A stretch of DNA of 43,875 nucleotides from positions 1 through 43,875 of the forward strand of contig JANYBT010000029.1 in NCBI GenBank assembly GCA_025360645.1, read 5' to 3'. Made by a program: the position numbers and the translations under genes. The DNA is from Acidobacteriaceae bacterium. Its GTDB lineage: Bacteria; Acidobacteriota; Terriglobia; Terriglobales; Acidobacteriaceae. The notes under the pieces are model-generated. The model was not told the DNA's origin. It made no database searches and was given only the letters and a program-made list of their open reading frames with translations. Shown here in pieces: positions 11,242-18,177 of this stretch. Each line of letters opens with the position of its first letter. The stretch's first letter is position 1.

Positions 11242-11613
11242 ATGACCCACCCTGCTGATAGCGCCGTCAAGAAGAAATTCGACTTGCCGTTTTATTGCGC
11301 AGCCGCAGCCTTTGGTATTTTGGCCGGGTGGGTGGACGTGAAGCAGGGCGACCTGTTGTTCACGGCTCTGCTGGTGCTCGCGCCATGCATGGTTCTGGGA
11401 GCATTGCGACCGGAGCGGCCTTGGCGTTGGGTCGTGACCTTGGGAGTATGCCTGCCGCTGGTCGAACTCCTGGCTTACGTCTTCCTCGCTCAAAAGCCCT
11501 ATCGCGCCCAGATTTACGAATCGTTTCTCGCCTTCCTCCCCGGCATTGCAGGCGCTTACGGAGGCTCGCTCGGCCGCGGCGTCTTAAATAATCTGGGCTT
11601 CGCCAAGCCGTAA
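11242..11613 (+). CDS. Small membrane protein, unknown
   Basis: The 123-residue protein starting MTHPADSAVKKK has about four hydrophobic segments (roughly 16-30, 35-55, 60-80 and 93-112 in the frame) and no catalytic motif that I can see. It begins 20 bp after the hbd stop, so it may be cotranscribed. A longer frame upstream overlaps hbd and is not supported. The ribosome site is weak. Confidence 0.6.
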   Translation: MTHPADSAVKKKFDLPFYCAAAAFGILAGWVDVKQGDLLFTALLVLAPCMVLGALRPERPWRWVVTLGVCLPLVELLAYVFLAQKPYRAQIYESFLAFLPGIAGAYGGSLGRGVLNNLGFAKP

Positions 11614-11709
11614 GCAACGACCAGGCCGCTAGCCTCCGAAGTTGAAGCCCCATCCCTCACCCTAAAAGTAACTCCCTTTCCACAGGCGTTTCAGGTATGC
11701 TCCGGTTTG

Positions 11710-12513
11710 ATGGGAGTTTCCGTCACAATCCTGGCCAGCGGCAGCGGCGGCAACAGCGCCGTGATCGCCAGCGCCACCACCCGGGTGCTGGTGGATGTCG
11801 GCTTGTCTTGCCGCGAAATCATCCGCCGCCTCACCGCTCTCGGCCAGGACCCTCGCTCCCTGTCTGCCATCCTCATCACCCACGAGCACTCCGACCACAT
11901 CGCCGGACTCCGCGTGCTGGCCAAAAAACTTCAAATCCCCGTGTTCATGACCGGCGCAACCCATACCGTCTGGGCCAGGGCGATCCAGGACGAACGCGGC
12001 GAAGCGCCGCAATTGGAACAATTGGAACTCTTCTCCGCCGGCAAGAACTTTCAGGTGGGCGACATTGCAATCACCCCTTTCACTATTCCCCACGACGCCG
12101 CGGACCCCGTCGGCTTCACCTTCACGCTCGCGGGCGTGAAGATCGGCATCGCCACCGACCTCGGCTACATCCCGGGAAGTGTTCGCCACCACTTGCGCGG
12201 CTGCGACGTCCTGCTGGTGGAATCCAACCACGACCTCGAGATGCTGCGCGGCGGCGCCTACCCGTGGAGTGTGAAGCAGCGGGTCATGAGCCGGGTCGGT
12301 CACTTGTCCAACGATGCTCTCGCTGAATTCTTCACCAGCGACTATGATGGCTGTGCGGCCTATGTGGTGCTGGCGCATCTCTCAGCGCAGAACAACCATC
12401 CTGAGATTGCGTTGGCTGCCGCCGAGAAAGCGCTCAGCGGGCGGCGGACCCTGCTCCGGAACCGTGTCCTGCTGGCCAAACAGTCGGAGAGCCTGCAACC
12501 GATCTGGCTGTAA
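11710..12513 (+). CDS. Metallo-beta-lactamase-fold hydrolase, YycJ/WalJ-like
   Basis: The 267-residue protein has the MBL signature THEHSDHIAGL (H58, H60, D62, H63), an N-terminal LASGSGGNSAVI strand-loop typical of the YycJ/WalJ subgroup, and later metal-site segments IPHDAADPVG, ATDLGYIP and LVESNHD. The family contains predicted exonucleases or phosphodiesterases; the Gram-positive member is linked to cell division and wall regulation. A TTG lies just before the ATG at 11710; I chose the ATG. The ribosome site is poor. The next gene starts 6 bp later. Confidence 0.85.
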   Translation: MGVSVTILASGSGGNSAVIASATTRVLVDVGLSCREIIRRLTALGQDPRSLSAILITHEHSDHIAGLRVLAKKLQIPVFMTGATHTVWARAIQDERGEAPQLEQLELFSAGKNFQVGDIAITPFTIPHDAADPVGFTFTLAGVKIGIATDLGYIPGSVRHHLRGCDVLLVESNHDLEMLRGGAYPWSVKQRVMSRVGHLSNDALAEFFTSDYDGCAAYVVLAHLSAQNNHPEIALAAAEKALSGRRTLLRNRVLLAKQSESLQPIWL

Positions 12514-12519
12514 CAGCCT

Positions 12520-12960
12520 ATGAGTCAGTGCATCGATCCCCTGGTGGGAAAAATTCTGGCCGGATGGCGCTACGACATCTCGGGGCTGGCCCCGGAGATG
12601 AGTGGCGACTACGAACTCCATCTCGTCGCCTGTCAGCACTGTCGCAAGCGCCAGAAACTTCACCGCATCATTGACGTTTCCCTGATTGTGCTGGCCTCGG
12701 CTTCGGCGGCGGTGTTTCTGCTCGCCTTTGCGGTCATCCACCATCTCGGCCCGCGCCACGCCTTCTGGCTGGAGATCGCGGCCATGGCCGGTTTTTCGCT
12801 CTCCGCGCTGATCTGGTTGATTGTCGCCGTGGCCACTCCCGCTCCCATGACCATCGCCGATGTCGCTCTGCTGGGCGCGCGCACTTTGCATGACCGCCTG
12901 CCCGCAGAAATTCGCGACCGCCTGCCCGAAGAATTCCGCACCAGAATGTCCGGCTCGTGA
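12520..12960 (+). CDS. Small zinc-finger/two-helix membrane protein, unknown
   Basis: The 146-residue protein has HLVACQHCRKRQKLH at about residues 29-43, an HxxxCxxC-type zinc-ligand cluster like that of anti-sigma factors. Two membrane helices follow (about 49-70 and 83-105), then a charged tail with the repeated RDRLPEE-like motif. It may be a zinc-finger membrane regulator, but no sigma gene lies next to it. It starts 6 bp after the hydrolase stop and is probably in its operon. Its last bases belong to a 43-bp duplication. Confidence 0.65.
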   Translation: MSQCIDPLVGKILAGWRYDISGLAPEMSGDYELHLVACQHCRKRQKLHRIIDVSLIVLASASAAVFLLAFAVIHHLGPRHAFWLEIAAMAGFSLSALIWLIVAVATPAPMTIADVALLGARTLHDRLPAEIRDRLPEEFRTRMSGS

Positions 12961-13028
12961 AACACGCGTTGCGAGCCTTTGCCTTAGAATGGCTGGGTCG
13001 TGAAACCCGCAGCGCGAGCCTTTGCCTT
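12955..13028 (+). repeat. Duplicated 43-bp unit at the 3' end of the zinc-finger gene
   Basis: Units at 12955-12985 and 12998-13028 share TCGTGAAAC and GCGAGCCTTTGCCTT; the similarity also extends left (AGAATG...), giving a 43-bp period. The first copy contains the stop codon of the upstream gene. It looks like a local tandem duplication. Confidence 0.8.
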
Positions 13029-13084
13029 GTTTGCTCCCGGCAGGTTCAGCTCGATTTCATGCAGCTCACAGGTGGCCGCTCAGC

Positions 13085-13558
13085 CTACTTGATGTGACAG
13101 GTGGCCAGACCGCGTTTCTCCAGATACTGCTGGTGGTAATCCTCCGCCGCGTAGAACTCGGGGGCCGCGACGATCTGAGTCGCGATAGGCTTGCTGAAGC
13201 GGCCGGATTTTCCGAGCTCCTCTTTCGCCGCCTTGGCCGCCGCTTCCTGCTCCGGCGAGTGGAAGAAAATCGCCGACCGATATTGCTTCCCCCAGTCCGG
13301 ACCTTGCCGATTGATCTGGGTCGGGTCGTGGTTTTCCCAAAAGACGTTGAGTAGTTGTTCATAGGAAACCTTGGCGGGATCGTACTCCACCTCGACCGCC
13401 TCGGCGTGCCCCGTCGTATCCGTGCAGACCTGCTGGTAGGTGGGATTTTCCATTTGGCCGCCAATGTAGCCCACCCGTGTCGACATCACGCCAGGAATCT
13501 GGCGGAACGTCGCCTCGACTCCCCAAAAACATCCCGCCGCAAATGTTGCCTTCGCCAT
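13085..13558 (-). CDS. msrA: Peptide methionine-S-sulfoxide reductase MsrA
   Basis: MsrA reduces methionine S-sulfoxide in oxidised proteins. The 157-residue protein has the GCFWG active site with catalytic Cys10 near the start, followed by [30 protein letters not shown] and [23 protein letters not shown], all conserved. A second Cys lies near the C-terminus (TCHIK) and could act in resolving the disulfide. No MsrB domain is fused. The ATG at 13558 has no clear ribosome site, and the leader is taken up by a repeat region. Confidence 0.95.
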   Translation of the reverse strand: MAKATFAAGCFWGVEATFRQIPGVMSTRVGYIGGQMENPTYQQVCTDTTGHAEAVEVEYDPAKVSYEQLLNVFWENHDPTQINRQGPDWGKQYRSAIFFHSPEQEAAAKAAKEELGKSGRFSKPIATQIVAAPEFYAAEDYHQQYLEKRGLATCHIK

Positions 13559-13569
13559 AAGTTTAAAAT

Positions 13570-13668
13570 CCTCGTCGCGAAACTCTCAAACCCTCGTCGC
13601 GAAAATCCTAGTCCCGAAAAACTTCGATCCCCGTCGAAAACTCTCAAACCCTCGTCGAGAAAAATAGA
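13570..13668 (+). repeat. Degenerate roughly 20-bp repeats upstream of msrA
   Basis: CTCGTCGCGAAA-like units recur at about 13571, 13593, 13611, 13631 and 13651. Units 1 and 4 are followed by the same ACTCTCAAACCCTCGTCG stretch 58 bp apart. Two GCCGAGACCCCG copies follow near 13694-13718. The spacing is too short and the units too degenerate for CRISPR. The area 13559-13909 has no gene. Confidence 0.7.
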
Positions 13669-13733
13669 ACTGACGCGACCGCCCGTCCCCACAGCCGAGA
13701 CCCCGCGGCCGAGACCCCGTCCACAATCGAGGC

Positions 13734-13814
13734 GCCCCGGAGGGGCCCCCGTTAGTAGCCCAGCGCTTCAGCGCTGGGTATGCCGTCAATGATGATGAAA
13801 AGTCCCGGAGGGAC
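13734..13814 (+). repeat. Composite palindromic intergenic element
   Basis: Three dyads lie in a row: GCCCC-GGA-GGGGC (13734-13746), CCCAGCGCT-TC-AGCGCTGGG (13759-13778) and GTCCC-GGA-GGGAC (13802-13814). The GGA-looped stems are of one type, and the middle hairpin is a perfect 9-bp stem. Elements of this build are, to my memory, dispersed in acidobacterial and related genomes; this is the only copy in the window. Confidence 0.6.
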
Positions 13815-13909
13815 GGCCGAATCCACCCGCCCCGCGCCCCACGGACCGAATCACCTTCGGAAACACCAATTTAGATGCGGCAGCGCCGGATTGGTTCCGG
13901 GCGCCCGTA

Positions 13910-14299
13910 TCAATTGGCCCCAAGCTCGCGCATGTGCATCACAATCTGCCAGCGCCGGTTTTCCGGCAGCTTGCTGAACGAGGGCATGCCCCGGTCGGGA
14001 TTGCCGTTGGTGATTTTCCAGAACAGAGCACCGTCGCTTTGCGCTTGCACCATCGGCAACTGCAGGTCTGCCGCTTTCTTCAGGCCGCTTCCCTCATCGC
14101 CATGGCACTGGGCGCACTCCCGCTGAAAAAGCTTCTTGCCGCCAGCGGCCGCTTGCGGCTTGCCGGCCAGCGGATTGCGTTTGGCCGCCGCCTCCGCCGG
14201 AGCTTTCCAGTTGGGATCCTGCTGGTATCCCGCGCTCTCCGCCAGTAGACACAGAGTTGCACTTAGGAGAATGATCGCCGTCAACCTTGCGGTCTTCAA
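13910..14299 (-). CDS. Secreted c-type cytochrome, single haem
   Basis: The 129-residue protein has a signal peptide (about 1-23), then one haem site CAQCH (C62, C65, H66). The likely axial Met is in RGMPSF (M105), so it is a class I periplasmic cytochrome c. I chose the TTG at 14299 because AGGAGG lies 6 nt upstream (14306-14311) and the start overlaps the upstream stop as TTGA. An ATG at 14317 is in frame but would place the ribosome site inside the gene. It is translationally coupled to the barrel gene, and both lie under the Fur-type sites at 15.2 kb. Confidence 0.85.
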   Translation of the reverse strand: MKTARLTAIILLSATLCLLAESAGYQQDPNWKAPAEAAAKRNPLAGKPQAAAGGKKLFQRECAQCHGDEGSGLKKAADLQLPMVQAQSDGALFWKITNGNPDRGMPSFSKLPENRRWQIVMHMRELGAN

Positions 14300-15162
14300 T
14301 GCTTGCCTCCTAGCCATTGGGCGACTTGAGTTCCGAAACCGCGGATTTCGTAGCTGTAACCGAATCGCAGCAGCACCGGATTGCTGAGTTGGGTGAGCCC
14401 GAATCCGGGCGAGAACTTGAGCGTGGAGTTACTGCTCACCTGCCATGCCACCACCGGCGCGAGATAATGCGCGGTCTGGCTGAATCCAAAGCCATTGGTG
14501 CCACCCAAACCGCCGTACACCTCCACCCCTGCGCTGAAATTCTCGCGACACCACCTGCACGCACCGCCCGACGCCAGCGTGCCCAGTGGCCGCGACACTC
14601 CTGCCGCATATCCAAATTCAAAACCCTCCGCGGCAGACAGATTCTTCTCGACGATGAAATTCCCTGCCAGGTTCCAGTCATGAATATCGCTTGAAAGGAT
14701 GAGCTTCGTCTCGATCTCATGGGCAGGCACTTTGCTCAGCACCGCGTTCGATTCCCTCCTCGGATGGGCGTTGCCGACGATTTCCTTCCCAATTCGAGTC
14801 GCTTCATTCAGTCCTTCGTATTCGAAGTAGAGAATCGGGTTGATCCAGTGTTCGCGTTTGAGCGGACGGAAGCGGTTCTCCAGTCGCCAGCCGGTGAACA
14901 CACCGGAATCGCCCGCGGTCGCTTGACCCTCCAGGTAAAGCTCGCCGGTCCAGCGGGCCGTCACCCCGTATTCAACCTCGATATAAGGCGCGAAGTAAAA
15001 GCTGCCGGAGCGCGGAGCGCCCAGCGTGCCGGAGGCTTCGATCTCCAGATTGCCGGGCTCTTCCAGATGATGGTCGTAAGTCACCACATAGGGAGATTCC
15101 TGGGCTGACAATCCCGAGGCGGTCCAGAGTAGACACAAGGCGAAGGCTAGACCATTTTTCAT
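14296..15162 (-). CDS. Predicted outer-membrane beta-barrel protein
   Basis: The 288-residue protein has a signal peptide (about 1-20, ending GLSA-Q) and no membrane helices. It has many alternating hydrophobic/polar strands rich in Tyr, Phe and Gly, and it ends with strands typical of an outer-membrane barrel. An internal CRWC pair is notable. I do not recognise a specific family, and the substrate is unknown. The ATG at 15162 follows AGGAGA. It is the first gene of a two-gene unit with a cytochrome c, preceded by a promoter flanked by palindromes and by a Fur-family gene, which suggests control by a metal or by oxidative stress. Confidence 0.7.
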   Translation of the reverse strand: MKNGLAFALCLLWTASGLSAQESPYVVTYDHHLEEPGNLEIEASGTLGAPRSGSFYFAPYIEVEYGVTARWTGELYLEGQATAGDSGVFTGWRLENRFRPLKREHWINPILYFEYEGLNEATRIGKEIVGNAHPRRESNAVLSKVPAHEIETKLILSSDIHDWNLAGNFIVEKNLSAAEGFEFGYAAGVSRPLGTLASGGACRWCRENFSAGVEVYGGLGGTNGFGFSQTAHYLAPVVAWQVSSNSTLKFSPGFGLTQLSNPVLLRFGYSYEIRGFGTQVAQWLGGKH

Positions 15163-15191
15163 GGACGAGTTCTCCTAGTTGCAATCCTTAT

Positions 15192-15206
15192 TGCAACTGG
15201 GTTGCA
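15192..15206. promoter_or_regulatory. Fur-type operator, downstream copy
   Basis: TGCAAC-TGG-GTTGCA is a 15-bp dyad with 6-bp arms and a 3-bp centre. It falls at about +7 to +21 of the predicted minus-strand promoter. A bound repressor here would block transcription start. Its 16-bp context is the exact reverse complement of the copy at about 15269. Nearby are further TTGCAA hexamers (15179-15184). Confidence 0.55.
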
Positions 15207-15219
15207 TTATTAACTCAAC

Positions 15220-15248
15220 AGTATAGGCGCAGCCGGGTCCAGCTTCAA
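15220..15248 (-). promoter_or_regulatory. Predicted promoter of the barrel/cytochrome operon
   Basis: On the minus strand TTGAAG (15248-15243), a 17-bp spacer and TATACT (15225-15220) fit a housekeeping promoter. The start would be near 15213, about 50 nt before the barrel start codon. The two operators flank it. Confidence 0.6.
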
Positions 15249-15268
15249 TCGGAGAACGCATTTTGTGT

Positions 15269-15283
15269 TGCAACCCAGTTGCA
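15269..15283. promoter_or_regulatory. Fur-type operator, upstream copy
   Basis: TGCAACCCAGTTGCA is the reverse complement of the downstream site, about 77 bp away centre to centre and at about -56 to -70. A partly overlapping third arm pair (TTGCA...TGCAA, 15279-15294) extends it, so two dimers might bind side by side. Confidence 0.55.
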
Positions 15284-15337
15284 ACTAAATGCAACACCCC
15301 GCTTCGCATGCAATCCCGATGGGGGCTGCTTCCGGCT

Positions 15338-15787
15338 CTAGGCCGAGCGGCAGCCTTTGCAGTAGCCGCCCACTTCCAGTCGCGTCACCGCGATGTGGAA
15401 GTGGCAATCCCGCTCGATTTGCCCCTTGAGCCGATCGAAAAGGTCGCTTTCAAATTCTGTGATCTTGCCGCAGCGCAGGCAGGCCATGTGCACGTGGTCG
15501 CGCTGGGGACGCCGCTCATAATAGTGCTTTTCGCCTTGCAAGTGCATAAGATCGAGTTCATCGATCAGGCCGTGCCGCTTCAGCAGTCCGAGCGTGCGAT
15601 ACACGGTGACGCGGTCAATGCGGGCATCTAGTTTGCGGGCCTTGCGCAGGATCTGGCTGGCGTCCAGGTGGGTCTTGGCGGTCTCCACCACGCTGAGAAT
15701 GGTACGGCGCTGGCGGGTCATGCGCAGCCCGCGCGACATCAGTTCCGCCTGCAGATGCCCCGGTACCTCGGTTTCAGGAAAAGGCAT
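15338..15787 (-). CDS. Fur-family transcriptional regulator
   Basis: Fur-family dimers sense a metal (Fe, Zn, Mn), haem or peroxide. The 149-residue protein has a winged helix with RMTRQRRTILSVV and the recognition region RIDRVTVYRTLGLL (about 55-69). The dimer domain carries HVHMACLRCGK (H98, H100, C103, C106) and a C-terminal CKGC pair (C143, C146), a full Cys4 structural zinc site. The sequence does not tell which signal it senses. It lies just upstream of, and in the same direction as, the barrel/cytochrome operon, with TGCAAC/GTTGCA palindromes between them; control of that operon is the obvious inference. Confidence 0.88.
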   Translation of the reverse strand: MPFPETEVPGHLQAELMSRGLRMTRQRRTILSVVETAKTHLDASQILRKARKLDARIDRVTVYRTLGLLKRHGLIDELDLMHLQGEKHYYERRPQRDHVHMACLRCGKITEFESDLFDRLKGQIERDCHFHIAVTRLEVGGYCKGCRSA

Positions 15788-15836
15788 GAGAACCTCTGAA
15801 GTACGATTTGAAACTGGGCACTTCCTCCAACCGCGC

Positions 15837-16217
15837 TTACCCCTTCATCTTTTCTTTCACGCTGTGCGCGAGCCTTTCGATTTCTTCCGCCTTCTTGATC
15901 ACATCCAGCGACAACACGTGTTCGTTGGTCTTGTCCACATACGCTTTCAGTTCCGTCGCCAACTGGAACAGCTTGTCGGAGTCTCGTTTCAGCGTCGCCT
16001 CGCGCTCTTGATTGGCATGTTTCGCCATATCCCGCTCCAATTTGACTCGCGCCGGATCTTTTCCCGACCCCTCGCCGGACAAACTCCGGTCTTGTGACGG
16101 GTCGGAGGGAATGGGGCGGGTGGACTGGGCCGGCGCAATGCCCGGCAGCAACATCGCAACCAGAAGCAGTTGTACGGGCAGGCGCAAAATAAAGTCGGTC
16201 AGGCGGAAGTGGGCCAT
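15837..16217 (-). CDS. Secreted small coiled-coil protein, unknown
   Basis: The 126-residue protein has an N-terminal signal or anchor (about 1-31, ending APAQ), a Ser/Pro/Asp-rich linker, and a charged helical part (about 56-124, with KLERDMAKHANQEREATLKRD and AYVDKTNEHVLSL) likely to be a coiled coil. There is no enzymatic motif. It is probably periplasmic. I recall similar short proteins in acidobacteria but no function. It lies between the Fur gene and the rho terminator. Confidence 0.65.
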   Translation of the reverse strand: MAHFRLTDFILRLPVQLLLVAMLLPGIAPAQSTRPIPSDPSQDRSLSGEGSGKDPARVKLERDMAKHANQEREATLKRDSDKLFQLATELKAYVDKTNEHVLSLDVIKKAEEIERLAHSVKEKMKG

Positions 16218-16231
16218 GCAGAGATTATAAA

Positions 16232-16257
16232 GTGCTCCGGGCGAACACCCAGAGCAC
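16232..16257 (-). terminator. Probable intrinsic terminator of rho
   Basis: On the minus strand GTGCTC-T-GGG-TGTTCG-CCC-G-GAGCAC forms a 10-pair stem with one wobble, followed by TTTATAATCTC. It lies 5 bp beyond the rho stop codon and just before the start of the next minus-strand gene. Confidence 0.6.
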
Positions 16258-16262
16258 CCTTG

Positions 16263-17513
16263 CTACAGCGAGCTCATATTCGACAAAAACTCGCTATTCG
16301 ATTTTGTCTTGGACAGCTTGTCGATCAGCAGTTCCATGGCTTCCACGGGAGACAGCGGGTTCAGCACCTTGCGCAGCACCCAGATGCGATGCAAGTCTTC
16401 CTTGGGAATCAGCAACTCTTCTTTACGCGTACCCGAGCGTTGAATGTCAATCGCCGGGAACACGCGCTTATCCACCAGCTTGCGTTCCAGAATGATTTCC
16501 GAGTTGCCCGTGCCCTTGAACTCTTCAAAGATCACGTCGTCCATGCGCGATCCGGTATCAATCAGCGCCGTCGCAATAATGGTCAGCGAGCCGCCTTCTT
16601 CAATGTTGCGGGCCGAGCCAAAAAACCGTTTGGGACGCTGCAACGCGTTGGAATCCACGCCGCCTGAAAGCACCTTGCCGGAGGGCGGAACGATGGTGTT
16701 ATATGCGCGAGCCAACCGCGTGATCGAATCCAGCAGAATCACCACATCGCGCTTGTGCTCCACCAGCCGCTTGGCTTTCTCAATCACCATCTCGGCGACT
16801 TGCACGTGCCGCGCTGCCGGTTCATCGAACGTGGACGAAATCACTTCGCCCTTCACCGAGCGCTGCATGTCCGTCACTTCTTCCGGACGCTCGTCAATCA
16901 GCAGCACCATCAACACCACTTCCGGATGGTTGGTGGTAATCGAATTCGCCACATTCTGCAGCAGCATGGTTTTGCCGGCTCGAGGCGGCGACACGATCAG
17001 TCCGCGTTGTCCCTTGCCCAGCGGAGTGAGCAGGTCCATCACCCGGGCGCTGGCGTTCTCCCGCGTAGTTTCCAGCTTCAGCCGCTCTTGCGGATACAGC
17101 GGGGTCAGGTTGTCGAACAGAATCTTGTTGCGGGCTTCGTCGGGCGACTCAAAGTTCACCGCTTCAATCTTCACCAGCGCGAAATACTTCTCGCCTTCAT
17201 GCGGCGGACGCACCTGGCCGCTGATGGTGTCGCCGGTCTTCAGGTCGAACTTGCGGATTTGCGACGGTGAAACGTAAATGTCATCCGGGCCGGGAAGGTA
17301 GTTGTAGTCGGGCGAGCGCAGAAAACCATAGCCGTCGGGCAGGATTTCCAGCACTCCTTCCGCGAAAATGTGCCCTTCTTTTTCGCTCTGGGCCTGCAGG
17401 ATCTTGAAGATCAGGTCTTGCTTGCGCAGTCCGCTGGCGCCGGGCAGCTCCAGGGTGCGCGCAATCTTGGTCAGTTCGGTAATATTTTTTTCTTTGAGTT
17501 CAGCGATGGTCAT
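16263..17513 (-). CDS. rho: Transcription termination factor Rho
   Basis: Rho is a hexameric RNA helicase that ends transcription. The protein is about 416 residues. It has the N-terminal [18 protein letters not shown] helical part, an RNA-binding cold-shock-like domain with [22 protein letters not shown], and the ATPase domain: Walker [12 protein letters not shown] (about residues 172-182), [28 protein letters not shown] (Walker B) and the [21 protein letters not shown]-loop region. I prefer the ATG at 17513; a GTG two codons upstream (17519) is also possible. Rho follows rpoZ in the same direction after 77 bp. Confidence 0.97.
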   Translation of the reverse strand: MTIAELKEKNITELTKIARTLELPGASGLRKQDLIFKILQAQSEKEGHIFAEGVLEILPDGYGFLRSPDYNYLPGPDDIYVSPSQIRKFDLKTGDTISGQVRPPHEGEKYFALVKIEAVNFESPDEARNKILFDNLTPLYPQERLKLETTRENASARVMDLLTPLGKGQRGLIVSPPRAGKTMLLQNVANSITTNHPEVVLMVLLIDERPEEVTDMQRSVKGEVISSTFDEPAARHVQVAEMVIEKAKRLVEHKRDVVILLDSITRLARAYNTIVPPSGKVLSGGVDSNALQRPKRFFGSARNIEEGGSLTIIATALIDTGSRMDDVIFEEFKGTGNSEIILERKLVDKRVFPAIDIQRSGTRKEELLIPKEDLHRIWVLRKVLNPLSPVEAMELLIDKLSKTKSNSEFLSNMSSL

Positions 17514-17590
17514 AGTCACCTGGGGATGGATTTAAAGGAGGGTCTCACGCGAAGGAAGGAGGCTCGCCGTGCGGGGACGCGACGGGGCTG

Positions 17591-17806
17591 CTAGGCAGCC
17601 CGTCGTTGTGCCTCTGCAAAATTCTCGGGTTCGCTCAAAATATCCTGCCGTTCGGAACCCGCAATGCGGTCGAACACTTCGTTCATGGTTTCCTGAATCC
17701 GTGTGTTCGGCTTGTGAAATTTCCGCGTCGCTTTCGACGCGAGTTGGCACAGCGTGTATCGGTTGCGCAGAGTTTGCAAAGCGTCAAAAACGCGATCAGA
17801 ACGCAT
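17591..17806 (-). CDS. rpoZ: RNA polymerase omega subunit
   Basis: Omega helps assemble the beta' subunit of RNA polymerase. The 71-residue protein begins MRSDRVFDALQTLRNRYTL, followed by CQLASKATRKFHKPNTRIQET, which fits the omega core helix pattern (NRY-L---ASKATRK) in the acidobacterial form. The ATG at 17806 has GGAG at a good distance (ACGGAGAACATCTT). Upstream in-frame sequence lacks conservation. It precedes rho; the two may form one transcript driven from the promoter at 18.1 kb. The match is by pattern only. Confidence 0.75.
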   Translation of the reverse strand: MRSDRVFDALQTLRNRYTLCQLASKATRKFHKPNTRIQETMNEVFDRIAGSERQDILSEPENFAEAQRRAA

Positions 17807-18075
17807 AAGATGTTCTCCGTTACTCAGGAAGTTGGCCCATTTAACTCGCGTCCAGCCACGCAGGCGGGTCAGCCTGGGTCGGCCTGCTACGAATACCACT
17901 CGCTTGGACGGGTAATCTACGAATAATTCCGAAACCCACTTATCTGATGCCCGACCACCGCGCTAAGTTGCTCATTTCTGCGGACGTAACCAGCTTTTGA
18001 ACGCGACAAAGAGCCAAGTAACAAGCAGAAAAGTGTCACTGGACGACGAACCGGCGGGCCTTCAGGCAACACCCG
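17807..18075 (-). other. Long leader region of rpoZ, no gene seen
   Basis: About 260 nt would be transcribed before rpoZ from the promoter at 18076-18105. It contains possible pairing between TTTCTGC and GCAGAAA arms about 50 nt apart, and a GCAGGC/GCCTGC hairpin near 17860-17887. It could hold a structured leader or a small RNA; I cannot assign a known family. No protein-coding frame looks real. Confidence 0.4.
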
Positions 18076-18105
18076 AGTATATTCAGATGCCCAGGACCCT
18101 GTCAA
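18076..18105 (-). promoter_or_regulatory. Predicted strong sigma-70 promoter
   Basis: On the minus strand a perfect TTGACA (18105-18100), an 18-bp spacer and TATACT (18081-18076) make a near-consensus promoter. It lies 72 bp after the comM stop and reads toward rpoZ-rho with a long leader. Confidence 0.65.
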
Positions 18106-18177
18106 GCAATTATTTCACAGCGTACCGCTCCCGCCATCCCCAGCCGAATCTGAGCTAAGCCAATTGTTCTCCTGGCC

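Noticed and set aside
13570-13720. CRISPR array
   Set aside because: Units are about 12 bp, degenerate and only about 20 bp apart, with no unique spacers of normal length and no cas genes.
17807-18075. 6S RNA or tmRNA gene
   Set aside because: I could not fold the region into the long central-bubble hairpin of 6S RNA or find a tRNA-like end; left as an unassigned leader.
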